From the IMG/VR virus record IMGVR_UViG_3300008107_004627, positions 1-23,765 of that record: a DNA stretch of 23,765 bases; one strand, 5' to 3'. The translations under genes were made by a program, and so were the position numbers. This DNA is from a virus. This document shows, piece after piece, positions 13,948 to 21,329 of this stretch (positions are counted from its first letter, which is position 1; each line of letters starts with the position of its first letter). A model generated the notes under the pieces. That model saw nothing but the letters and a program-made list of their open reading frames with translations. It searched no databases and was not told where the DNA came from.

Positions 13948-16302
13948 TTATGTCAACGAATACCCTGCGGCTGCCAAGGCACTTCTTGCAGTACCTACAC
14001 CTGTAGTATCTGTAGCAACTACACCCGTATTTGACACTAAGTTGGTCATTGATAAACGAGTAACCCCTGAAACTCCATATCCAAATATAGCTTTATCAGC
14101 GCCATATGTTGAGGCTGCAAGAGTACTTCTAGCAGTTCCTACACCAGTGGTGTTGGTAGCAACTACACCGGTGTTTGAAACTAGGTTTGTAACCGCAGTA
14201 TTAGGATTACCACCATATCCAAATATAGCCTTATCACCACCATAACCTGCTGCCGCAAGATATCCTCTAATAGTACCTACACCTGTTGTGTCACCTGAAA
14301 CTACACCTGTGTTTGATATTAGGTTGGTTACTGCTGTGTAATTACTGGTAGAAGTAATGAAGCCATAACCAAATAGAGCTTTATCTGTCCCGTAGGCTGC
14401 GGCTGCTAGGGCCATTCTTACAGTACCAACTCCTGCAGTATTAGTAGCAACTACACCGGTATTACTTACTAAATTGGTTACTGAAGTGCTACTAGAAGTA
14501 AATCCATATCCAAATATAGCTTTATCTGTTCCATATGTTGCGGCCGCTAACAAACCTCTTGATGTACCGGCTCCAGTAGAATTGTTAGCAACTACACCTG
14601 TATTTGATACTAGGTTAGTTGTATTAACCGGACCACTACCTTGTGTGTCAGTAAACCCATACGCAAATATAGCTTTATCTGTTCCGTATCCTGCTGCCGC
14701 TAATTCCATTCTAGCAGTACCTACACCTGTAGTATCTGCGGCGACTACACCTGTATCACTTACTAAGTTGGTCATACTTAATACCGATGCATTTCTACCA
14801 TATCCAAATATAGCTTTTCTAGGTGTGACTAAAGGTGTATCAGTGATGATACTATTACTTGCCTCACTTGCGCTACCTGTACCTACACTGTTAGTGGCAG
14901 TTACAGTAAATGTATAAGTAGTGGCTCCTGTTAATCCGGTAACTGTAATAGTACCACTACCTGCTTGACTTAGTGTACCGGTAATCCCTCCAGGACTACT
15001 TGTTGCTGTATAAGTTGTGATTGTAGCACCGCCATCACTTGCTGGTGCAGTAAATGCTACAGTTGCGGTTGTTTCACCTGTTGCCGTAGCAGAACCAATA
15101 GTTGGAGCTCCTGGTACTACAGCTACTACATTAGCCGTAGCATTAGAATTAGCAGATGAATTACCATAACTATTAGTGCCAGTTACTACACAACGAATAG
15201 GATTACCAATGTCGGCTGCAACTAATGTATAAGTGCTTGCTGTTGCAGACCCTATGTCAATACCATTTCGTTGCCATTGATATGTAAATGTTATTGTTGC
15301 TGTTCCAGTCCATGTACCATCAGTAGTTGACAATGTTGAACCAAAACTTGCTGTTCCACTAACAACAGGTGCTACTGTATTAGCTGGTATTGTAAATGTC
15401 GTTATGCTATTACTTGCCGCACTTGCATTACCTGTACCAATACTATTAGTAGCAGTTACTGTAAATGTATAGCTGGTACCGGATGTTAGTCCAGTCATAT
15501 TAATAGTACCACTGCCCGATTGATTTAGTGTGCCAGTTATATTATCCGGACTACTTGTTGCCGTATAACTTGTAATTGTGGCTCCGCCATCACTAGCAGG
15601 TGCTGTAAATGCTACTGTAGCAGTTGTTAAACCAGTTGCTGTTGCTGTGCCAATTGTTGGTGCACTCGGAGCGATAGCAGATACATTAGAAGTAGCATTA
15701 GAATTAGCAGATGCATTACCGTAACTGTTAGTACCAGTTACTACGCATCTAATTGGATTACCCACATCGGCTGCTACTAGTGTATATGTACTATTTGTAG
15801 CTGATGATATATTAGATCCATTTCGTTGCCATTGATATGTAAATGTTATTGTAGCTGTGCCAGTCCAAGTACCATCAGTAGTTGACAATGTTGAACCAAA
15901 ACTCGCAGTTCCACTAACAACTGGTGCTACTGTGTTAACCGGCGGAGTTGTTGCTGAGGGTGTAGTAATGCTATTACTTGATGTACTTGGACTACTTGTT
16001 CCAATACTATTAGTTGCAGTTACTGTAAATGTATAACTTGTATTTTGTGTTAATCCGGATATTGTAATTGTTCCAGATCCAGCTTGGTTTACTGTACCGG
16101 TTAAGTTGCCAGGACTACTTGTTGCTGTATAACTTGTGATTGTGGCACCGCCATTATTGACTGGAGCAGTAAATGTTACAGTTGCTGTAGTTGCACTTGT
16201 AGCCGTTGCAGTACCAATTGTTGGTGCACCTGGTGCTATTGGAGGTAATGTTAGTGTAAATCCACCTGAAAGTGTTACACCTGAAATTGCCATGTCGGCC
16301 AT
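13948..16302 (-). CDS. Modular tail-fibre/adhesin with FN3 and Ig-like domains and six-repeat propeller-like head
   Basis: 784 aa. A short N-terminal segment (MADMAISGVTLSGGFT), shared with the 418-aa paralog, probably attaches to the virion. FN3-type domains lie at about 23-115, 211-305 and 401-495, alternating with Ig-like domains at about 120-208 and 306-398 (TYQWQRNG, IRCVVTGTNSYGN). Residues 496-784 are six repeats of 46-51 aa (KAIFGYG, a variable stretch of 7-12 residues, TNLVSNTGVV, TTGVGTAR, LAAAxYGTD). Repeat length and number suggest a six-bladed beta-propeller, as in kelch or RCC1-like folds, with the variable stretches as exposed loops. The late motif lies 20 nt before the ATG, with an AAAGGA ribosome site. 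Likely a receptor-binding or surface-decorating fibre; the propeller is inferred. Confidence 0.8.
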   Translation of the reverse strand: MADMAISGVTLSGGFTLTLPPIAPGAPTIGTATATSATTATVTFTAPVNNGGATITSYTATSSPGNLTGTVNQAGSGTITISGLTQNTSYTFTVTATNSIGTSSPSTSSNSITTPSATTPPVNTVAPVVSGTASFGSTLSTTDGTWTGTATITFTYQWQRNGSNISSATNSTYTLVAADVGNPIRCVVTGTNSYGNASANSNATSNVSAIAPSAPTIGTATATGLTTATVAFTAPASDGGATITSYTATSSPDNITGTLNQSGSGTINMTGLTSGTSYTFTVTATNSIGTGNASAASNSITTFTIPANTVAPVVSGTASFGSTLSTTDGTWTGTATITFTYQWQRNGIDIGSATASTYTLVAADIGNPIRCVVTGTNSYGNSSANSNATANVVAVVPGAPTIGSATATGETTATVAFTAPASDGGATITTYTATSSPGGITGTLSQAGSGTITVTGLTGATTYTFTVTATNSVGTGSASEASNSIITDTPLVTPRKAIFGYGRNASVLSMTNLVSDTGVVAADTTGVGTARMELAAAGYGTDKAIFAYGFTDTQGSGPVNTTNLVSNTGVVANNSTGAGTSRGLLAAATYGTDKAIFGYGFTSSSTSVTNLVSNTGVVATNTAGVGTVRMALAAAAYGTDKALFGYGFITSTSNYTAVTNLISNTGVVSGDTTGVGTIRGYLAAAGYGGDKAIFGYGGNPNTAVTNLVSNTGVVATNTTGVGTARSTLAASTYGADKAIFGYGVSGVTRLSMTNLVSNTGVVATDTTGVGTARSALAAAGYSLT

Positions 16303-16362
16303 AATCTGTTGTCCTTTATGTTATTTATCACTATATATTAATATTACCATGAAAAAAGGCTC
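16301..16362. repeat. Direct repeat copy 1: start codon, late promoter and terminator arm
   Basis: 62 nt covering the end of the start codon, ribosome site, late promoter and left terminator arm of the 784-aa gene. Matches 21234-21297 (64 nt) except for one TA insertion in the other copy. Similarity continues into the FN3 coding region but stops at the terminator loop. Confidence 0.85.
16322..16330 (-). promoter_or_regulatory. T4-like late promoter motif TGATAAATA
   Basis: 20 nt before the ATG at 16302, inside the 62-nt repeat; preceded by an AT-rich TATATAG tract. Identical to the motif before the 418-aa paralog. Confidence 0.6.
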
Positions 16363-16375
16363 CAAGAGCCTTTTT
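16352..16375 (-). terminator. Terminator after the sulfotransferase gene
   Basis: Stem AAAAAGGCTC/GAGCCTTTTT with a 3-nt loop, T-runs on both strands, 22 nt after the sulfotransferase stop and directly before the late promoter of the 784-aa gene. Confidence 0.82.
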
Positions 16376-16397
16376 GTAATTATAATAATAGTTATCC

Positions 16398-17213
16398 TTA
16401 CATTTTATAAGGAGATTTTGTAGAAAAATCAACTTCCGGATTTCGCCAAAATTCTTTACCACCATATTTTTCCCAAACAGATTTAGGTAAAATACTAGGT
16501 CTTTCTTGCCAAGTTACCTCTTTACGTACCGAATGTAAACTTTTCATATTTAACGAATTATCATATACTTCATTCTCATACTTTACATTTTTAAAATCAT
16601 GGTTGTAATAGGTTTTACTAATAAATTCATATATCTCACGCATGACACTTTCTGGTTTTTTACATAAAGATTCGTATTCTACTAACATAATCATATCGGG
16701 ATTTAATAATAAACCTTCTTCTAAGAAGTAATAGGGTTTAACAATTTGACCCTCTTTTCTTACATCCATAAGTGCATCACACCGTGTAGTAACTGTTTGT
16801 CCCGCTTCATCATCAGTTAATTTTGCATTGTATAAACTATTTTTTGCAGAGATACGTTCAAATGAATCTAATATCCAAGGCAAATCCCGTACACAGCAAA
16901 TAATTTTAGTTTTCGGGTACAATTCTTTTAATAAAGATGTTTTAGCTGTCCAACCTCTAGAGGTATCAAACACGGTGGGAGGTGTAACATTTTCATAGTA
17001 AGAATTGAACAATGAACGTAATAGTTGTTTTCTTCTATCCTCATCAATTAAATGATTATTTTCGCTACCAGTAATCACATTGATAGTTGACATAACTAAA
17101 TTTTGTACAGGTGAAGATATATCTGCATAAAATTCAGGATTTTGTCGTAAAATTGCCGATAACAGTGTTGATCCAGATCTGGGTAATCCGGATATAAATA
17201 AAAATTCTTTCAT
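16398..17213 (-). CDS. PAPS-dependent sulfotransferase family protein
   Basis: 271 aa from the ATG at 17213; a TTG at 17237 inside the upstream gene is less likely. The N-terminus MKEFLFISGLPRSGSTLLS carries the 5'-phosphosulfate-binding loop (PRSGST, residues 11-16) at the end of beta-1. A later IICCVRDLPWILDSFERIS segment fits the 3'-phosphate-binding helix with its Arg and Ser. These enzymes move sulfate from PAPS to hydroxyls on sugars, lipids or proteins. The gene follows the 142-aa accessory gene by 2 nt and lies between two fibre genes, so its acceptor may be a glycan on the fibres or on the host surface. The family is reasonably clear; the acceptor is inference. Confidence 0.82.
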   Translation of the reverse strand: MKEFLFISGLPRSGSTLLSAILRQNPEFYADISSPVQNLVMSTINVITGSENNHLIDEDRRKQLLRSLFNSYYENVTPPTVFDTSRGWTAKTSLLKELYPKTKIICCVRDLPWILDSFERISAKNSLYNAKLTDDEAGQTVTTRCDALMDVRKEGQIVKPYYFLEEGLLLNPDMIMLVEYESLCKKPESVMREIYEFISKTYYNHDFKNVKYENEVYDNSLNMKSLHSVRKEVTWQERPSILPKSVWEKYGGKEFWRNPEVDFSTKSPYKM

Positions 17214-17215
17214 CT

Positions 17216-17644
17216 TTAATTTTCGAGTGGTTTCCAATTAACTGTTGTTTCATCCCACTGATAACGGACATTACCGCCGTTAATCATTGCATCAGCTGGT
17301 CTTGGAAAAGGAGGGTACCACTCATGTATTGATTCATTCCATACCCAAGATGCAAATGGTTTACGAGCAAGAATTTCTGCTTCCTTGCGTTCTACAAAAT
17401 CTTGTTCAGTAAGTACTTCTAATACACCCGCAATAGTTATGTCAGCATCGTCATCACATGTACCGTAATATTTTGGTGCACGAAGATATTTACCAGTTGT
17501 ATGAATTTCAATAGGCCAAGTAGATATATCGGCCCATAGTATAGTTAACCCTTTAACATCGGGCATAGATGGACCTGTACGTTGTGGTTCAACGGTACAA
17601 GGAATTTTTGTATCGTAATCAACTTCTGTAACACTTATATACAT
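17216..17644 (-). CDS. Unknown fibre-region protein with Trp-rich C-terminal motif
   Basis: 142 aa, strong ribosome site (AAGGAG, 5-nt spacing). The C-terminal third carries spaced aromatics: SWVWNESIHEWYPPFPRPAD then VRYQWDETTVNWKPLEN. This SW-x-W, W-x-PP-x-P, Y-x-W-x-E-x-x-x-x-W pattern is common at the ends of small tail-fibre-region proteins of T4-like phages of aquatic bacteria. The N-terminal part has no known motif. It is followed 2 nt later by the sulfotransferase gene. Probably a virion or fibre-associated protein; the exact role is unknown. Confidence 0.65.
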   Translation of the reverse strand: MYISVTEVDYDTKIPCTVEPQRTGPSMPDVKGLTILWADISTWPIEIHTTGKYLRAPKYYGTCDDDADITIAGVLEVLTEQDFVERKEAEILARKPFASWVWNESIHEWYPPFPRPADAMINGGNVRYQWDETTVNWKPLEN

Positions 17645-17674
17645 TGTATCTCCTTAAAATATTGATTTTTGTTA

Positions 17675-19171
17675 TTAAACTGCTACTCTACGAACTGGTC
17701 TTGCTCTACTAAAGTTGGATTTATAGTAAGAATTCTGAAATCCATTTTGAAAGCCTTGTAACCAGGCGTTAGTAGAAGAAGCTTGAGTACTTGACCAGTA
17801 TGTCGGCGGACCAAAAGCTTGCGATTGATTTAATCTAAAAGGCAATGCCGCAGTCTGCGACGGGTCGCCACTAGAGTAATTACTATCTCTACTTGGTACT
17901 GCATTAGTATTAGTACCGGCACTTGAACTGTTGACATCTGTTGTCGGTTTTAAATTATAATAACATATTTCTAACTCATTCTTTGCGGGAAGATACCAAT
18001 CAAAATATCCATTTATTGGACTAGCTTGAATTGAAAAGGCAAGATAAGAACTAGAGGCCATATTTGTAGTATTTGTCGGACCATCAATGACTGAAGTTGC
18101 ACCAGGTACGTCACTATTGTTATCATTCCATTGCATACCAAACTGTGTAGAGGAAGTTGGCGCAATCACAAGATTATGTGTTGCCACTCCGTTTCCTGTT
18201 GTAGAGATTTGCCCTGCATAATATCCTCCACCATATGATTGTCCTATTACTAATCCGGAAGCAGGAGTAGTAATACTACTACTTGCGGCACTTGCACTAC
18301 CGGTACCCACGCTATTTGTAGCAGTTACTGTAAATGTATAACTTGTACCTGCTGTTAAACCAGATACTGTAATAATTCCCGAACCGGCTTGACTTAATGT
18401 ACCAGTTATATTACCTGGACTACTTGTTGCGGTGTAAGTTGTAATAGTAGCACCGCCGTTGCTTGCAGGTGCAGTGTATTGCACATAGGCTGAGGTTGTG
18501 CTTGCCGCGCTTGCCGGGCCAATTGTTGGCGCTCCCGGAACATTTGCAGAAATATCACCTGTAGCATTAGATGTAGCAGAAGAATTTCCTATACTATTAG
18601 TACCAGTTACTACGCATCGTATTACGTTGTTAATATCTGCTTGAACTAATGTATATGTACTACTTGTTGCAGTGTTAATATTAGATCCATTACGTGTCCA
18701 TTGATATGTATATGTTATTGTAGCAGTCCCAGTCCATGTTCCTGTAGTACATGATAATGTTGAACCAAATGTTTGAGTGCCACTCAATACAGGAGCCACT
18801 GTATTAACCGGTGCCGTACCTGCCGCTGATGTAGTAATACTATTACTTGCGGCACTTGCACTACTTGTTCCTACACTGTTTGTAGCAGTAACTGTAAATG
18901 TATAGCTTGTGCTTGCTGTTAATCCAGATACAGTAATAGTCCCACTACCGGCTTGACTTAATGTACCAGTTATATTACCTGGACTACTTGTTGCCGTATA
19001 TGTAGTGATAGTAGAACCGCCGTCACTTGCAGGTGCTGTAAATGCAACTGTTGCGGTAGTTGCTCCTGTAGCTGTGGCAGATCCTATTGTCGGTGCATCA
19101 GGTGCTGTCGGTGGTAGTGTTAATGAAATTCCACTAGTAAATGTTAATCCTGATCCAATATTTAATCCCAT
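17675..19171 (-). CDS. FN3/Ig-like fibre protein with Lcl/DUF1566-type lectin-like C-terminal domain
   Basis: 498 aa from the ATG at 19171, preceded by AAAGGAAG; a GTG ten codons upstream is in frame but lies in the promoter. Order: a short N-terminal segment (MGLNIGSGLTFTSGISLTL), FN3 (about 20-112), Ig-like (115-205), FN3 (208-302), then a C-terminal domain of about 190 aa. The latter contains YFDWYLPAKNELEICYYNL-like and YWSSTQASSTNAW segments and ends RARPVRRVAV, the pattern of Lcl/DUF1566 C-type-lectin-like domains (LPxxxEL, YWSS, RPVR). It replaces the propeller of the two paralogs, so this looks like a swapped binding head. The late motif is 21 nt upstream. Such domains can be targets of diversity-generating retroelements, but no template or reverse transcriptase is in the window. 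Confidence 0.8.
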   Translation of the reverse strand: MGLNIGSGLTFTSGISLTLPPTAPDAPTIGSATATGATTATVAFTAPASDGGSTITTYTATSSPGNITGTLSQAGSGTITVSGLTASTSYTFTVTATNSVGTSSASAASNSITTSAAGTAPVNTVAPVLSGTQTFGSTLSCTTGTWTGTATITYTYQWTRNGSNINTATSSTYTLVQADINNVIRCVVTGTNSIGNSSATSNATGDISANVPGAPTIGPASAASTTSAYVQYTAPASNGGATITTYTATSSPGNITGTLSQAGSGIITVSGLTAGTSYTFTVTATNSVGTGSASAASSSITTPASGLVIGQSYGGGYYAGQISTTGNGVATHNLVIAPTSSTQFGMQWNDNNSDVPGATSVIDGPTNTTNMASSSYLAFSIQASPINGYFDWYLPAKNELEICYYNLKPTTDVNSSSAGTNTNAVPSRDSNYSSGDPSQTAALPFRLNQSQAFGPPTYWSSTQASSTNAWLQGFQNGFQNSYYKSNFSRARPVRRVAV

Positions 19172-19191
19172 AGTATTATCTTCCTTTATCT

Positions 19192-19200
19192 TATTTATCA
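19192..19200 (-). promoter_or_regulatory. T4-like late promoter motif TGATAAATA
   Basis: 21 nt before the ATG at 19171; followed by AGATAAAGGAAG, which supplies the ribosome site. Same motif and spacing class as at 1842, 16322 and 21255. Confidence 0.6.
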
Positions 19201-19247
19201 CAACGCATAAAAGTCTATGTGGGAATCTATTTTATGTAAGAATTATA

Positions 19248-19916
19248 TTATTTTGTTCGTTTTATTTTCTTTTTTGACGGGGAGATTTCTAATTCATTCA
19301 ATGGTTCAACCGCTGTAGTTGGTTGATTAGAAAGCTGTAACATGATATCCTTTTGTTCCAATAATACTGTATTTTGCGGAACAAGACCAATATGCATTAA
19401 TGATTCTAACGTCTGTGGATTACTCATGGCATTTAACAGTTTAGCTGGACTTGGTCTACCCATAGCAATGATTTCAGATTGTATCTCTCGACCAATTGTT
19501 ACTGTGAATTCATAGTTAGCATTAGCTTCAAACATTTCGTCATCACTATATGGTGTACCATCTGGATGTTTAAGTCTAGTTGGTTCTACTTCAGCATAGA
19601 GTTCAGCCATTAGTTTTTCTAATATTTTAATCTCTTTGCGATTGAGTTCAAAAGCGTGTTTTTGGTCATCTAAGTGTGATTCCAACTCAATAATTTCTGC
19701 TTGTAAGTTAAGAATAATATGTGGTAATGCTGGAACTGTTTTTAGATGTTTTAGTTCTTCAAGTTTAGCCTGATATTTTAGTTCTGCTACTTCTTCTAGT
19801 ACTGCCGCTCGTTTACGACCAACATAGAAGCCTTGAAGTGTTTTGATTTTTTCCCATGGGGTTGAACCGATAACTTGATAACGGTAGTTGAATTCTGAAT
19901 TTAGATTGGAAGCCAT
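19248..19916 (-). CDS. Unknown coiled-coil protein of the tail-fibre region
   Basis: 222 aa beginning MASNLNSEFNYRYQVIGSTP, with long helices (about 35-120) rich in Glu, Lys and Leu, including LEEVAELKYQAKLEELKHL and LQAEIIELESHLDDQKHAF, then a globular part and a basic end (SPSKKKIKRTK). No signal or membrane segment. It lies between two fibre genes, so it may be a structural or assembly protein. The ribosome site is weak (GAGAG) and a 9-bp hairpin lies just upstream. The sequence looks like a conserved T4-like-phage hypothetical, but no function is known to me. Confidence 0.7.
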   Translation of the reverse strand: MASNLNSEFNYRYQVIGSTPWEKIKTLQGFYVGRKRAAVLEEVAELKYQAKLEELKHLKTVPALPHIILNLQAEIIELESHLDDQKHAFELNRKEIKILEKLMAELYAEVEPTRLKHPDGTPYSDDEMFEANANYEFTVTIGREIQSEIIAMGRPSPAKLLNAMSNPQTLESLMHIGLVPQNTVLLEQKDIMLQLSNQPTTAVEPLNELEISPSKKKIKRTK

Positions 19917-19922
19917 TTTATC

Positions 19923-19945
19923 TCTCTATAAGTTGTTTATAGAGA
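19923..19945 (-). other. Hairpin directly upstream of the coiled-coil gene
   Basis: Perfect 9-bp inverted repeat TCTCTATAA/TTATAGAGA with a 5-nt loop, ending 6 nt before the ATG at 19916 and abutting a TATTAAATA late-like motif at 19946-19954. It could limit ribosome access or be a DNA-level element; it has no T-run typical of a terminator. Confidence 0.5.
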
Positions 19946-19978
19946 TATTTAATAGCTTGGTAGGGGATAGTAAAATTT

Positions 19979-21235
19979 TTATGTACCGTAACTTGCGGCG
20001 GCCAGACGATATCTAGCAGTACCAACACCGGTTGTATCTGTAGCTACTACACCTGTATTTGATACTAGGTTGGTTATTGAAGTTAATCCAGAATTTTGTT
20101 CACCATAACCAAATATAGCCTTATCAGTATTATAACCTGCGGCCGCAAGTCCCTGTCTAGCACTACCAACACCGGTAGTATCAGTAGCTACCACACCAGT
20201 GTTTGATACTTTGTTAGTTATTGCGGTATTACTAACTCCAGCAATAAATCCATAACCAAATATAGCTTTATCAGTTCCATAACTTGCGGCTGCTAGTGTA
20301 TATCTAGCAGTACCAACACCGGTTGTATTTGTAGCTACTACACCAGTGTTTGATACTAAATTGGTTAATGAATAGGTGGTTTCTATGTAATTAGGAGGAC
20401 CTGAATTTGTAACTCCATATCCAAATATAGCTTGGCCAGAACTACCATAACCTGAGGCTGCTAGCAATCCTCTATTAGCGCCCACACCAGTAGTATCATT
20501 AGCAACTACACCTGTATTAGAAACAAGATTGGTTATTGATAAATAAGCTCCGGTATCCGCGACTTGTCCATATCCAAATATAGCTTTATCAGTGCCATAG
20601 CCTGCGGCTGCTAATGCTTGTCTAGCAGTACCAACACCGGTAACATCATTACCGACAACACCGGTATTACTTACTAGGTTAGTAATTGATACACCTCCGC
20701 TAGCAGTTCCATATCCAAATATAGCCTTATCACCTCCATAACCAGCGGCTGCTAAATCACGTCTGCCAGTGCCAACACCAGTAGTATTATTAGCAACTAC
20801 ACCTGTATCTGATACAAGGTTAGTTATTGATGTGGATGCTCCTCCAGGATTTCCAAATCCAAATATAGCTTTTTTAACCGGTATTACTGAAGGAGTAGTA
20901 ATGCTATTACTTGAAGCACTTGGACTACTTGTACCTGCACCATTAGTAGCTGTAACTGTAAATGTATAACTTGTACTTCCACTTAGTCCGGATACAGTAA
21001 TAGTACCACTTCCGGCTTGATTTAATGTACCGGTAACTCCGCCTGGATTACTTGTCGCTGTATAACTTGTGATTGTAGCACCGCCATCATTTGCCGGAGC
21101 AGTAAATGTTACTGTTGCAGTTGTTGCACTTGTAGCTGTTGCTGTACCAATTGTCGGTGCACCTGGTGCTGTTGGTGGAAGTGTCATTGTAAATCCACCT
21201 GAAAGTGTTACACCTGAAATAGTCATATCTGCCAT
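19979..21235 (-). CDS. Short propeller-type fibre/adhesin with one FN3 domain
   Basis: 418 aa, paralog of the 784-aa protein. The N-terminal segment MADMTISGVTLSGGFTMTL is almost identical to that of the larger protein. One FN3 domain (about 22-115) follows, then six repeats of 47-55 aa (residues 122-418): KAIFGYG, a variable stretch of 8-16 residues, TNLVSNTGVV, TTGVGTAR, LAAAxYGTD. It lacks the two Ig-like and two extra FN3 domains of the larger paralog. The C-terminus ends at the last repeat. The late motif lies 20 nt upstream with an AAAGGA ribosome site. Likely an alternative or additional receptor-binding or decoration fibre. Its stop lies 62 nt before the coiled-coil gene start. Confidence 0.8.
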   Translation of the reverse strand: MADMTISGVTLSGGFTMTLPPTAPGAPTIGTATATSATTATVTFTAPANDGGATITSYTATSNPGGVTGTLNQAGSGTITVSGLSGSTSYTFTVTATNGAGTSSPSASSNSITTPSVIPVKKAIFGFGNPGGASTSITNLVSDTGVVANNTTGVGTGRRDLAAAGYGGDKAIFGYGTASGGVSITNLVSNTGVVGNDVTGVGTARQALAAAGYGTDKAIFGYGQVADTGAYLSITNLVSNTGVVANDTTGVGANRGLLAASGYGSSGQAIFGYGVTNSGPPNYIETTYSLTNLVSNTGVVATNTTGVGTARYTLAAASYGTDKAIFGYGFIAGVSNTAITNKVSNTGVVATDTTGVGSARQGLAAAGYNTDKAIFGYGEQNSGLTSITNLVSNTGVVATDTTGVGTARYRLAAASYGT

Positions 21236-21297
21236 AATCTGTTGTCCTTTATGTTATTTATCACTATATATATTAATATTACCATGAAAAAAGGCTC
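21234..21297. repeat. Direct repeat copy 2: start codon, late promoter and terminator arm
   Basis: 64 nt matching 16301-16362 with a single TA insertion. It holds the start, ribosome site, late promoter and left terminator arm of the 418-aa fibre gene. Confidence 0.85.
21255..21263 (-). promoter_or_regulatory. T4-like late promoter motif TGATAAATA
   Basis: 20 nt before the ATG at 21235, inside the direct repeat shared with 16301-16362. Confidence 0.6.
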
Positions 21298-21311
21298 AAA
21301 AGAGCCTTTTT
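21287..21311 (-). terminator. Terminator after the porin gene
   Basis: Stem AAAAAGGCTC/GAGCCTTTTT with loop AAAA, T-runs on both strands, 18 nt after the porin stop and upstream of the late promoter of the 418-aa gene. Confidence 0.83.
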
Positions 21312-21329
21312 ATTCAATCTCAATGGAGA

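Noticed and set aside
13934-14917. Plus-strand ORFs of about 100-150 codons opposite the propeller repeats
   Set aside because: They are antisense shadows of the repeated KAIFGYG/TNLVSN coding sequence, themselves repetitive (YPNIALS, VPTPV), with no ribosome sites.
17213-17237. Upstream TTG start adding eight residues to the sulfotransferase
   Set aside because: The ATG at 17213 puts the beta-strand and PRSGST loop at the usual distance from the N-terminus and follows the upstream stop by 2 nt.
17675-17900. Active diversity-generating retroelement in this window
   Set aside because: Only a possible target domain is present; I found no template repeat or reverse transcriptase.
13948-21235. 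CRISPR array or tandem satellite repeat suggested by the many near-repeats
   Set aside because: The repeats are in-frame protein repeats of about 48 codons inside long ORFs, without short palindromic repeats and unique spacers.
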